In this document: positions 54,601 to 58,605 of the stretch, piece by piece
Layout: each line of letters opens with the position of its first letter
Numbering within the stretch: position 1 is the first letter of the stretch
Source: Bugula neritina
Lineage: Eukaryota; Bryozoa; Gymnolaemata; Cheilostomatida; Bugulidae
Direction of reading: 5' to 3'
DNA: 64,000 nt
Assembly: GCA_964035545.1 (NCBI GenBank)
Contig: OZ037766.1
Span: 12,161,722-12,225,721 of the forward strand
The notes under the pieces: model-generated
Database searches by the model: none
Told to the model about the DNA's origin: nothing
Seen by the model: the letters and a program-made list of their open reading frames with translations, nothing else
Position numbers and translations under genes: made by a program

Positions 54601-57600
54601 ACTTCACAGCCAACACCAGTCACCTTCCCGGCAACCACAAAACAGAATCCGGGTAATCAACAGATCGCTCTCAGCCAATGCGCCCAGAGATGTCAGGATT
54701 GGTAGAAAGGTACAGCATGTAACCTATCAGCAGCCAGGTAACATGCAGCTACATCAAACAACCTATCAGCAGCCAGGTAACATGCAGCTACATCAAACAA
54801 CCTATCAGCAGCCAGGTAACATGCAGCTACATCAAACAACCTATCAGCAGCCAGGTAACATGCAGCTACAGCATACAACCTATCAGCAGCCAGGTAACAT
54901 GCAGCTACAGCATACAACCTATCAGCAGCCAGGTAACATGCAGCTACAGCATACAACCTATCAGCAGCCAGGTAACATGCAGCTACAGCATACAACCTAT
55001 CAGCAGCCAGGTAACATGCAGCTACAGCATACAACCTATCAGCAGCCAGGTAACATGCAGCTACAGCATACAACCTATCAGCAGCCAGGTAACAATCAAA
55101 TGCAGCTGAGAGCTTATCAAGAGCATGCTGAATCTTATGCCACTATCGGAGAGCCAGTCAAGATTGGTAATGAAGCTTATGTTTCTATGGATAGAAATGT
55201 AATAACAAAACCAAAGTCTGTTCTATCAGCTGACGGCAATAATCAGCCTATACAGGTTTCAGGAGATAAATTTATCAGAAGGAGACTTAACTTAGAAGAG
55301 TCACCTCCATCCCAACAAAGTCGTTCAATTGTCATCAGAAGGTCTGGATCCAGAGGCGGGACGAGAAAGCGGTTTGAATACCCAAGCGGTTATACAATGG
55401 CTCCGAGATTTGCTGAAGGTGGTGAGTCATATTTGTCGGTGGCCACAGCAGGAGCACAGCAACCTCTGCATTCTTCAGGCGGTGTGACTGTTGTGAGAAA
55501 TACCGTGACAGAGCAGCCTGGTGACAGTGGTTCCAGCACTACTAGGCAAACCGTGCGCAAGAGCTACCACCAGGTGGCAAGTATGGAGGGTCTGAAGACT
55601 GAAGATATTCACAAGGCCATGGGGCAGCTGTCTTGGGAAATGCTGCCAGAAGGTTATACTCATTATATACTAATTGTGGTGTATGCGTGTAGTACTGTAA
55701 GGCTTAGGGTGTATCTGGTAACAGCTATGTTTTTATGGCGCATCTTTTTAAAATCGTATATTGATTTATTTCTGGTGTAATATAAATCATACTCATAGTT
55801 AACCAAAATAGCACTGCTAAGTACCTCAATAATAATAGAAGGGATGTTGGGCATGTGTAATTTGTTTAATTTGTAAATTTTAGTCCTAATATTTGTTGTA
55901 AGTTTGTCAGAATTTAAAAAATGTGTTTCTGACACTTCTATTGCAGATCAAGGCTCCAACACTGTGCAAACTCGCACATTTGTAGACGAAAACAGCTCTA
56001 AAAATGGAGGAAAATCTCTAGTGACTGAGACTGTGACAGTGTATTCTAGCGATGGTAATTCTTTCAGTATACATCTTCATACAGCGTCATACATTGTATT
56101 TTAACTCGTATGGCTGCTTTGTTTGTACCTTTGGATTAAAATTTGATCATATCTTCACTATTGACAAAACCTGGAATTTTTAGCCCTTGTAAAATACATT
56201 CTTCTACTTGTACATAAAAGTAGCCATAAAAGAAGTACATAAGATAAATAAGAATAGTAAAGTAGCTGCATAATACATGATAAAAATAAAGCAAAAAAGG
56301 ATACTCTGACAGCCAAAATTCTAACATATTTCTTAGAGTAATAACTGACACACAAACTTTGGAAATAAATTTCTGGTTTAATAATATATTAATTTGCAAT
56401 TGATAATTAATTTTTTTGCTTCTAAAAAATAATAGATAGTTCAACTTCAACTTTATTCCATAATTTAATTGAGCATTTTAGATCAAATGTATTAATAAAT
56501 ATAAATAAATAAATATAAATGACCTAACAACTTGAATTTTCCTGACATTGCTATTCAGAAATGTTTTAAAAGGCACACCAATATGTAGTAAAAGTGTGCA
56601 AACTACCTCCTTGTAAATTCTAGTGTGCTTTGGATAGACCTACTTGATTCGTATGAACATTTATTTAGAAGAAAAGTTCATCTATATTACAAAGAATATA
56701 ACACATGAAAACATTCACCGAATTTGTCACACTGGGTGTAGTTGCTTACAATATTGACTCGTGTTAATTTTTCAGCATTTTTGTAAGATGCTCATTATCT
56801 TAAATTTCTCAAATCTAGCCAGGGTTACCAAAGTTTACATGTTCAATATGATTATAAAGGGGTCATTACCTGGCACAAATATGTGTATATAATGTCTTTT
56901 CTACATAAATAAATCATAAGTGATTAGTAACTTGTTGTATTGTTCTTATTGTAGAAGCAATCAAATGAAGCAAAACCAACTCTTGCTGCATGTTTAACTA
57001 CTAAAACTTTTATCTCTTGCATTTTCTCTGCACATATTTAATAGATCTGCCTGTCAAGAATATCATAGTACTTAGTTTTAGTTTTAAAGTGTTTGTGTGT
57101 GTCTTGGTGAGCTGACAGTGATGAAATTTGGAAATTTGGCTTTGTTTTTGCACATGGAACGTTTGCTCCAGAGTGTATTAAAATGATGGCATGTTTTTTT
57201 GTAATTTGCACAGCTGGCACTGCTTTTTATTTTTTTACCTTTCAAGTAAATTTCCATCAACTATACACTGTTAATAATAGCATTGAAACTTATATAAGTA
57301 ATCAACATACTTGATTTATCCATTGTATATAATATCAGATATAATTTATAAAACAGGTACTAACAAGTTTGCCTCGCAGAAGGGGATGAGCATGGGCGCT
57401 GTCCGCCATGTTGCGGATATTCGCGCTGACGAGATGAATCAGGACGGACAGGGAGTCATCACATTGCAATCAGGTGATGATCTTTATTTCCACTGTTTGT
57501 TTCTCACTTGATCCAGCAGCAACTTCCAACTTTAAATTAGTATTGCGCTTCGTGTTATGGCCTGTTCACACTACAGTTTAATAGCAGCTATGAATGCTCA

Positions 57601-58189
57601 CTTTCAGTTGTAGTGTAAACAGGCCATTATTCAGTCTTGCAAATTGTAAGTAAGATAACCAAGGCTGCTTCAAAATCATTGATAGAATAATATGTACAGT
57701 ATATCTACAGCCGTCATAGCATCGGCATTTTATGGGTAATTTTAATTATTTTTTTATATCCTGTCTCTTTACAACATTATTTTCTACATTTTGCATTCAT
57801 TACATCACAATCGTCATGCCTGATTATTAGCTAATAATCTCCAAGTGTATACATCAAGTATGAGCAAAAAGACATAGCAATGCAGAATATTTTACTGCGC
57901 AATCTATCACTATAATATGTAAGGGTATTCAATTGTTATGACTTATTGATTTTTTTAATTTTCAGGCACCAACAAATTTGCTTCACAAAAAGGCATGTCT
58001 ATGGGTGCTGTGCGTCATGTAGCCGATATTCGCGCAGACGATATGAATCAGGAAGGTCAAGGTGACATAGGGCTTCAAGCTGGCACTAACAAGTTTGCTT
58101 CTCAGTCCGGAATGAGTTTTGGAAAAGGAAGAGGTGTTAGTGATATTAAAATTAGCAAAGTCACTGATGAGCAAGATATGATGTACTAA
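392..58189 (+). CDS. Giant calponin-repeat protein gene (5' end outside window), about 91 exons
   Basis: This spliced gene model joins every calponin-repeat exon on the plus strand. Seen in the sequence: exons are 117 nt or multiples of it, start after AG with GT or GG, and end in G before GT. Each repeat therefore begins with a glycine codon split by the intron (phase 1-1 throughout). Summed, the exons give about 10,056 residues and about 244 repeats, ending at TAA 58187-58189. The units match the calponin family repeat (core GTNKFASQKGM, then G..RH.AD, then LQ.G). Known of the family: calponin, transgelin and UNC-87 bind actin filaments through these repeats in muscle and cytoskeleton. Inferred: a titin-scale actin-decorating protein. 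No calponin-homology domain is in the window; it could lie upstream or be absent, as in UNC-87. The region could also be two or more transcripts; no internal promoter or polyadenylation site is obvious. Confidence 0.85.
626..1297 (+). other. Intron, 672 bp, no other feature
   Basis: AT-rich sequence between two canonical exons. No exon, RNA gene or repeat is recognisable. Confidence 0.7.
1298..1531 (+). CDS. Exon: two canonical calponin repeats
   Basis: 234 nt encoding two repeats of the GTNKFASQKGMSMGAVRH class with ISDIRADD and VADIRADD. Acceptor CTAG at 1294-1297, donor GTATAA at 1532, phase 1-1. It is very close to the exon at 392, implying tandem duplication of a two-repeat exon. Confidence 0.9.
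1685..1918 (+). CDS. Exon: two canonical calponin repeats
   Basis: 234 nt encoding two repeats that read GMSMGKVRHIADIRADD. Acceptor GTAG at 1681-1684, donor GTTTGT at 1919, phase 1-1. The second unit changes the usual linker to LSRDGMDHIQLQS. The short preceding intron (153 bp) is T-rich. Confidence 0.88.
2138..2167. repeat. Imperfect TAG trinucleotide microsatellite
   Basis: About ten GTA/TAG triplets with one CTAG interruption, ending in GCAG. Intronic. Confidence 0.7.
2254..2373 (+). CDS. Exon: one divergent 40-residue calponin-like repeat
   Basis: 120 nt from an AAG acceptor (2251-2253) to donor GTACTT (2374), phase 1-1. It reads EGGSSAKSQGVVYGSMRH, then AADTKVEPWIDQKGQGIVTSQTG. The GSMRHAAD and Q.GQGI...Q.G landmarks align with the calponin unit, but the split first codon is Glu rather than Gly, and the linker is one residue longer with a Trp. 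A perfect TACTAAC branch-point-like motif sits just upstream (2237-2243), which supports the acceptor. No open frame of usual size marks this exon; it was found by alignment to the repeat. Confidence 0.7.
2374..3872 (+). other. Long intron, 1.5 kb, nothing recognised
   Basis: AT-rich sequence with no recognisable repeat, RNA gene or exon. Two short overlapping open frames on opposite strands near 3287-3521 show no family signature and are treated as chance. Confidence 0.65.
3873..7337 (+). CDS. Cluster of 15 single-repeat exons (type C repeat)
   Basis: Each exon is exactly 117 nt and encodes one unit reading GTGEHASLNGMNIGSIRHAS, then a TPQSQGILTEQT tail. Exons: 3873-3989, 4095-4211, 4318-4434, 4541-4657, 4764-4880, 4990-5106, 5215-5331, 5440-5556, 5736-5852, 5961-6077, 6257-6373, 6477-6593, 6700-6816, 6925-7041, 7221-7337. 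All have TAG-type acceptors and ACAG|GT donors, phase 1-1. Introns are about 100 bp and themselves repetitive. Relative to canonical units, GTNKFASQ has become GTGEHASL and the linker is changed, so actin affinity may differ (inference). One-exon-one-repeat architecture lets any exon be skipped without changing frame. Confidence 0.9.
5332..6373 (+). repeat. 521-bp tandem duplication (two copies)
   Basis: Two adjoining copies, 5332-5852 and 5853-6373, each hold intron, exon, intron, exon. Exons 5440 and 5961 and exons 5736 and 6257 are both offset by 521. The two copies are near identical, including the intronic fossil described separately, so the duplication is recent. Confidence 0.85.
5608..5634 (+). 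pseudogene. Intronic fossil of a repeat-exon 3' end
   Basis: Inside the intron after exon 5440-5556, the sequence TTGAATACTCACTGAACAAA followed by CAG and GTATAA repeats the last ~26 nt of a type C exon together with its donor. No acceptor or exon body precedes it, so it is an exon tail left by recombination inside an intron. The same fossil recurs near 6129-6155, 7093-7120 and 25977-26005. Confidence 0.75.
7338..10469 (+). other. Long intron, 3.1 kb, with an antisense pseudogene inside
   Basis: This intron separates two single-repeat exon clusters. It carries the antisense CXC-family pseudogene described separately and a C-run near 10396-10405. No calponin unit is visible in it. Confidence 0.7.
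8201..9240 (-). pseudogene. Decayed gene of the repetitive invertebrate family with LPG-H-GCD motif and C-terminal CXC region
   Basis: Read on the minus strand, one frame runs from about 8937 to 8201 with roughly eight stops and no indel. Landmarks in order: IKSQDIDVFILSL (near 8905), LPGFHTLAGCDF (near 8735), and a Cys-rich block CCCKTSCKT-stop-CKCQKSS, then CTAVCPCKDC (8305-8201). One frame-shift upstream, CLNSDHDETHA (near 8990) matches the H-EEADTR landmark. Further traces to about 9240 are weaker. From memory, this motif order (EEADTR, SPDTDV, LPGLHAFTGCD, tesmin/TSO1-like CXC) belongs to an uncharacterised protein family found in many repeated copies in invertebrate genomes; its mobility is inferred. 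This copy is dead. Confidence 0.7.
10470..11522 (+). CDS. Cluster of five single-repeat exons (type C)
   Basis: 117-nt exons at 10470-10586, 10692-10808, 10962-11078, 11185-11301 and 11406-11522, all phase 1-1 with ACAG|GT donors. Each encodes GTGEHASLNGMNIGSIRHAS (GHAS in the fourth) with the NVTPQSQGILTEQT tail. They continue the cluster left of the 3.1-kb intron. Confidence 0.9.
11523..12019 (+). repeat. Recurring ~500-bp intron family (first of five copies)
   Basis: This intron is near-identical to four others: 17111-17626, 20387-20895, 22576-23084 and 24908-25415. Each begins GTGAATGAATAT, contains the stretch around ATTGCAGAACCCC, and ends with CTCG.GTCTTTCTACAG. In four of the five it precedes an exon starting with a GGHASQKGMNMGYTW unit, so the intron and the following exon travelled together as one duplication module. 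At 22576-23084 the same intron is instead followed by a type C exon. Confidence 0.8.
12020..12487 (+). CDS. Exon: four fused repeats, order A-B-A-C
   Basis: 468 nt (4 x 117) with units A (GGHASQKGMNMGYTWHAGD), B (GMSIGKVRMAADTPTDEM), A and C (GMNIGSIRHASDI), with no introns between them. It is the only small exon containing the B type, and its A-B-A order equals the start of the 15.8-kb exon. It is therefore a likely sibling of the seed that expanded into that exon. Acceptor TCTACAG ends at 12019; donor GTACAA is at 12488. The second unit of the last pair reads SLNRMN instead of SLNGMN. Confidence 0.9.
12590..18130 (+). CDS. Cluster of 21 exons with one or two repeats (types C and A-C)
   Basis: Single 117-nt type C exons: 12590-12706, 12860-12976, 13082-13198, 13304-13420, 13575-13691, 13797-13913, 14018-14134, 14240-14356, 14840-14956, 15063-15179, 15285-15401, 15507-15623, 15728-15844, 16328-16444, 16551-16667, 16773-16889, 16994-17110, 18014-18130. 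Two-repeat A-C exons (234 nt): 14450-14683, 15938-16171, 17627-17860. All are phase 1-1. A units carry MNMGYTWHAGDHPLDKLSQE and end LHHQT; C units end LTEQT. In the A-C exons the A unit runs straight into C at ACT|GGT, where single exons would have an intron. Small substitutions are scattered (ASNIRTEN in 16773-16889; GDLPLDK in 17627-17860). Confidence 0.9.
14357..14449 (+). repeat. Recurring 93-bp intron family
   Basis: Near-identical 93-94 bp introns lie at 14357-14449, 15845-15937, 19840-19932, 24361-24453, 26225-26317, 28534-28627 and 29083-29175. Each starts GTATAACTT.GCTAA.TGTA, contains ATTGTTGGTTTCAAT.ATGT, and ends CATG.TTTTTCTACAG, always before an A-C exon. The 5' half resembles the start of the ~500-bp family and the 3' end shares its acceptor, suggesting an internally deleted relative. 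Confidence 0.75.
14450..16889 (+). repeat. 1,488-bp duplication of an exon-intron block, second copy shorter by one unit
   Basis: Exons 14240, 14450, 14840 and 15063 recur at 15728, 15938, 16328 and 16551, all offset by 1,488. After that, 15507 pairs with 16773 (offset 1,266). The first copy therefore has one extra 222-bp exon-intron monomer: 15063-15284 and 15285-15506 are near-identical neighbours. This is consistent with unequal crossing over. Confidence 0.85.
18131..19722 (+). mobile_element. Intron carrying a decayed Ty3/gypsy-type LTR retrotransposon (copy 1)
   Basis: The plus-strand frame at 18680-18781 reads KLNLAKCSFEKS, then YLDHIIGQGVITADP. This matches the reverse-transcriptase stretch of Ty3/gypsy elements (LKLN..KC.F, Y.LGH.IS..GI..DP). 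The reading continues with stops and shifts, and no intact gag, protease or integrase is seen. A 264-bp 3' LTR follows at 19403-19666. A short partial 5' LTR starts at 18197 with TGTTGTAATGTC and the shared CTATACCTAATAGCT block. The element lies in the same orientation as the host gene, wholly inside an intron. Confidence 0.75.
19403..19666 (+). repeat. 3' LTR of the decayed gypsy-type element, copy 1
   Basis: The boundaries are TGTTATA at the left and TATAACA at the right, a perfect 7-bp terminal inverted repeat of the TG...CA kind typical of LTRs. Its first ~60 bp resemble sequence at 18197, the remnant of the 5' LTR. No target duplication is recognisable. Confidence 0.7.
19723..26551 (+). 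CDS. Cluster of 22 exons with one or two repeats (types C and A-C)
   Basis: Single 117-nt exons: 19723-19839, 20270-20386, 21244-21360, 21518-21634, 21738-21854, 22015-22131, 22237-22353, 22459-22575, 23085-23201, 23307-23423, 23530-23646, 23751-23867, 24021-24137, 24244-24360, 24791-24907, 25810-25926, 26108-26224. Two-repeat A-C exons (234 nt): 19933-20166, 20896-21129, 24454-24687, 25416-25649, 26318-26551. All are phase 1-1 with canonical GT/AG boundaries. Exon 23085 is a type C unit placed behind the ~500-bp intron that normally precedes A-C exons, so it is a recombinant. Exon 24021 begins GSGEHAS instead of GTGEHAS. Confidence 0.9.
26552..28146 (+). mobile_element. Second copy of the intron with the decayed gypsy-type LTR element
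   Basis: This 1,595-bp intron is nearly identical to 18131-19722 (1,592 bp) at a constant offset of 8,421. The RT remnant is at 27101-27202 and the 3' LTR at 27824-28090. Both copies share the same internal stops and truncated 5' LTR. The element had therefore already decayed before the host gene segment was duplicated; this is not an independent insertion. Confidence 0.8.
27824..28090 (+). repeat. 3' LTR, copy 2
   Basis: Starts TGTTATAATGTC and ends ATATAACA, 267 bp. It differs from copy 1 by a few substitutions and a short TA insertion near the middle. Confidence 0.7.
28147..28263 (+). CDS. Type C repeat exon with a destroyed splice donor
   Basis: A full 117-nt unit (GTGEHASLNGMNIGSIRHAS, then KTGNVTPQSQ and LTEQT) follows a good acceptor (CTATAG). 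Where all sister exons read ACAG|GT, this one reads ACAG|AT (28264-28265). If the exon is used without another donor, translation runs into TAA at 28296-28298. Because the exon is phase 1-1 and 117 nt, skipping it keeps the frame, so it may be a tolerated dead exon. It sits directly after copy 2 of the LTR intron; its twin at 19723-19839 has an intact donor. Confidence 0.8.
28417..29409 (+). CDS. Four exons: C, A-C, C, A-C
   Basis: Exons 28417-28533 (117 nt), 28628-28861 (234), 28966-29082 (117) and 29176-29409 (234), all phase 1-1 with intact GT donors. This C then A-C alternation, separated by the 93-bp intron family, is the last block before the giant exon. The A unit of 29176 reads GGHASRKGMNMG instead of SQKG. 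Confidence 0.9.
29410..30883 (+). other. Long intron, 1.5 kb, with an exon-tail fossil at its 3' end
   Basis: Most of this intron has no recognisable content. At 30771-30793 the sequence GGAATACTCACCCAACAAAG resembles the decayed 3' end of a type C exon. It is followed by GTGAATGCTCGTG and then by intron sequence matching the A-C-type introns up to a TTTTTACAG acceptor. This suggests that the giant exon was once preceded by an ordinary type C exon, now lost. Confidence 0.6.
30884..46678 (+). CDS. Giant 15,795-nt exon: 135 calponin-type repeats without an intron
   Basis: The length from acceptor TTTTTACAG (30881-30883) to donor GTAATT (46679) is exactly 135 x 117 nt, phase 1-1, encoding 5,265 residues with no stop. 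Units alternate strictly A (GMNMGYTWHAGDHPLDKLSQ, end LHHQT) and B (GMSIGKVRMAADTPTDEMAM, end LHSQT), beginning and ending with A: 68 A and 67 B. The 78-residue A-B pair is the real period. Per unit I count five His in A and two in B (about 9% His overall), four Met in B, one Trp in A, and a net charge near -2. The ASQKGM core remains, so an actin-binding rod is the simplest role (inference). The first Met in frame (30913) is internal, not a start. Near-identity of units implies ongoing homogenisation; repeat number is likely polymorphic. Confidence 0.93.
31372..35583 (+). repeat. 2,106-bp higher-order repeat inside the giant exon (two copies plus a partial third)
   Basis: Private variants recur at a fixed offset of 2,106 bp (nine A-B pairs). 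SQRG at 31372 and 31606 recurs at 33478 and 33712. LHCQ near 32041 recurs at 34147, LYSQ near 32272 at 34378, TPADEM near 32941 at 35047, and AMGSQ near 33191 at 35297. A third block carries TPADEM near 36919 and AMGSQ near 37169, offset 1,872 bp (eight pairs) from the second. Multi-unit blocks, not single units, were therefore duplicated. Confidence 0.85.
44524..46678 (+). repeat. 1,638-bp higher-order repeat at the 3' end of the giant exon
   Basis: The rare DNFSQES variant at 44524 recurs at 46162, exactly 1,638 bp (seven A-B pairs) later, each followed by a rare MTIESQ unit. Units from about 43000 on share CCCTTGGAC, CATCATCAA and GCGGCTGAC codon variants, mostly absent from the 5' half. 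The exon therefore has regional subfamilies. Confidence 0.8.
46679..47755 (+). other. Intron, 1.08 kb, T-rich
   Basis: Strongly T-rich on the plus strand. No exon or mobile element is recognised. Lys-rich open frames on the minus strand here simply reflect poly-T tracts. Confidence 0.65.
47756..48691 (+). CDS. Exon: eight calponin repeats
   Basis: 936 nt = 8 x 117, acceptor TTTTGTAG, donor GTAAGT (a perfect consensus), phase 1-1. Units 1-5 read FASQKGMSIGSVRHAGDIKT with EMAQDSHG and LHHQT tails, and are near-identical. Units 6-8 are more divergent: YASLHGMCTGKTRHAADI, YATQKGMSIGKVRHAGDL, YATQKGMSIGATRHAADI. This is an independent, smaller intron-less expansion of the same module. Confidence 0.92.
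48851..50106 (+). CDS. Four divergent single-repeat exons
   Basis: Exons 48851-48967 (LASQKGMSIGKRRFGADI), 49076-49192 (FASQKGMSIGGVRHVSDI), 49381-49497 (FDTQKGMNMGAQRHVGDI) and 49990-50106 (YANQSGMNIGKQRHVFDI). Each is 117 nt, phase 1-1, with CAG or TAG acceptors and GT donors. Unlike the central clusters, they differ from each other at many positions, as expected for old units under individual constraint. Confidence 0.9.
50107..50880 (+). other. Intron, 774 bp, no other feature
   Basis: AT-rich, no recognisable exon or repeat. Confidence 0.7.
50881..52363 (+). CDS. Five divergent single-repeat exons
   Basis: Exons 50881-50997 (LASQKGMSIGSVRHAADV), 51115-51231 (FASQKGMSIGAGRQIVDK), 51430-51546 (FASQKGMSFGGVRHVADI), 51763-51879 (FASQKGMRLGGGRDITDM) and 52247-52363 (YASQKGMRFGGMRRGADI). 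All are 117 nt and phase 1-1. The first ends in PIQSG and has the unusual start GSYNLAS. Donors at 51547 (GTAGGG) and 51880 (GTTGGT) are weak. The usual Arg-His of the unit is lost in 51115 (RQ), 51763 (RD) and 52247 (RR). Confidence 0.9.
52364..52929 (+). other. Intron, 566 bp, no other feature
   Basis: No exon, RNA gene or mobile element is recognisable between the last calponin-type exon of this block and the first linker exon. Confidence 0.6.
52930..53040 (+). CDS. Exon: basic linker, not a calponin repeat
   Basis: 111 nt, acceptor TTCCAG, donor GTAAGA, phase 1-1, encoding 37 residues. It is rich in Arg, Lys and Ser (AQLRRRANSEGRKSRF, then LLSKLPKHQQQT). It fits between calponin exons because of the conserved phase. 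It is not similar to the repeat; RRRANS and RKS resemble basophilic-kinase sites (inference). Confidence 0.7.
53302..53439 (+). CDS. Exon: 46-residue degenerate or unrelated unit
   Basis: 138 nt after acceptor TTTTAG, donor GTTTGT, phase 1-1. It starts GTTVYRYPKGGFLEPGRILR and continues with GTRDDQSIF. The GT...PKG....G.. pattern vaguely follows GTNKFASQKGMSMGAVRH, so it may be a strongly diverged calponin unit, but this is uncertain. Confidence 0.65.
53864..53929 (+). CDS. Short 22-residue acidic linker exon
   Basis: 66 nt between TTTGCAG and GTAAGT, phase 1-1. It encodes GDKLTENSAEDLPESGVIST followed by QI. The tail resembles the end of a calponin unit (VISTQ.G). A strong donor and the preserved phase argue for a real exon. 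Confidence 0.65.
53963..54118. repeat. 26-bp minisatellite, six copies
   Basis: Unit TATAGTTATAGCTAGGTAGT plus ACACAC, six tandem copies with C/T and A/G variants, in the intron just after the exon at 53864-53929. The remainder of that intron (to 54446) shows nothing recognisable. Confidence 0.9.
54447..55652 (+). CDS. Large 402-codon non-calponin exon with Gln-rich tandem repeats
   Basis: 1,206 nt from acceptor TTTCTGCAG to donor GTTATA, phase 1-1; the open frame continues into the intron to 55780 but the phase supports ending at 55652. The start has Thr/Ser/Gln-rich sequence, residues ~91-216 are ten tandem 13-mers (TTYQQPGNMQLQH), and the rest is low-complexity with basic Ser clusters (RRSGSRGGTRKR, and RKSYHQVAS). 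No enzyme domain is seen. Inferred role: a disordered spacer or binding region between the giant repeat array and the C-terminus. Its composition is typical of muscle linker proteins, but no homologue is recognised. Confidence 0.8.
54719..55096 (+). repeat. 39-bp coding minisatellite (ten units)
   Basis: Nine full 39-bp units encode V/TTYQQPGNMQL plus HQ (first three) or QH (next six), and a tenth, altered unit ends GNNQMQL. The 39-bp unit preserves frame, so copy-number change would be tolerated. The complementary strand is also open here, which is a property of the repeat and not a gene. Confidence 0.9.
55947..56054 (+). CDS. Exon: 36-residue Thr/Ser-rich linker
   Basis: 108 nt after TTGCAG and before GTAATT, phase 1-1. 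It reads QGSNTVQTRTFVDENSSKNG, then GKSLVTETVTVYSS. It resembles the TVTEQPGDSGSSTTR style of the preceding exon. Last exon before the long intron and the terminal calponin exons. Confidence 0.7.
56055..57356 (+). other. Long intron, 1.3 kb, nothing recognised
   Basis: AT-rich, with an AAATATAAATA-rich stretch near 56490-56520. No coding or mobile-element signature is recognised. Confidence 0.65.
57357..57473 (+). CDS. Exon: one canonical calponin repeat
   Basis: 117 nt, reading GTNKFASQKGMSMGAVRH, then VADIRADEMNQDGQGVITLQ. It is nearly the consensus of the exons at 392-1531. Acceptor AAACAG, donor GTGATG, phase 1-1. Confidence 0.92.
57557..57627. repeat. Short foldback element (19-bp arms)
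   Basis: Arm ATGGCCTGTTCACACTACA at 57557-57575 is complementary, with one mismatch, to 57609-57627 (TGTAGTGTAAACAGGCCAT), with a 33-bp loop. GGCCTGTTCACACTAC-type ends are common in small inverted-repeat DNA elements, so this is probably a tiny MITE remnant in the intron. Confidence 0.65.
57966..58189 (+). CDS. Terminal exon: one and a half canonical repeats, stop codon
   Basis: Acceptor TTCAG ends at 57965. The first unit reads GTNKFASQKGMSMGAVRH with VADIRADDMNQEGQG. The second starts GTNKFASQSGMSFGKGRG and ends early with KISKVTDEQDMMY and TAA (58187-58189). The shortened last unit with an acidic, Met-Tyr tail marks the C-terminus of the protein. Confidence 0.92.
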
Positions 58190-58599
58190 ACCCGGATCAA
58201 GCATTTCCCGCTATTCCTTTTTGTTTCTCACTGGACTCGTAGCTTCATACTAAACAGATTTATGACTTTCAAGTTACACCAAACTCTAGATTTGAGTCAA
58301 CTGTAGAAAGCTACTTATGAATATGAAACTTTCCTTAAAACATCCACAAATTTTCGACATTTAATTGGCTATAGGAGATAACAAAGTAGTATTTTGTTTA
58401 AAGTGATAACAAAACTGAATATGGCTTTATTTTAGTGAGAATATTCAAAAACTTTTCAAATTATATGTTGCACTTATTTATGCATTGTTTTAAGGACTTT
58501 TATGCTGCTTGAGTTATAATTGATTGATATACAGCACGCTGACTTTGTCTTCAGGTGCTACTTTCTTTAGTTTGTCAATAATGGTCTGTCTGAGTGTGC

Positions 58600-58605
58600 A
58601 ATAAA
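58600..58605 (+). promoter_or_regulatory. Candidate polyadenylation signal AATAAA
   Basis: The first clear AATAAA hexamer cluster after the stop (GCAATAAAATAAACTAATAAA) lies about 410 nt into the 3' UTR. The cleavage site would be roughly 15-30 nt further on. Confidence 0.55.

Noticed and set aside
54693-55073. Minus-strand frame with repeated AVAACYLAADRLY units
   Set aside because: Complement of the 39-bp coding repeat of the plus-strand exon.
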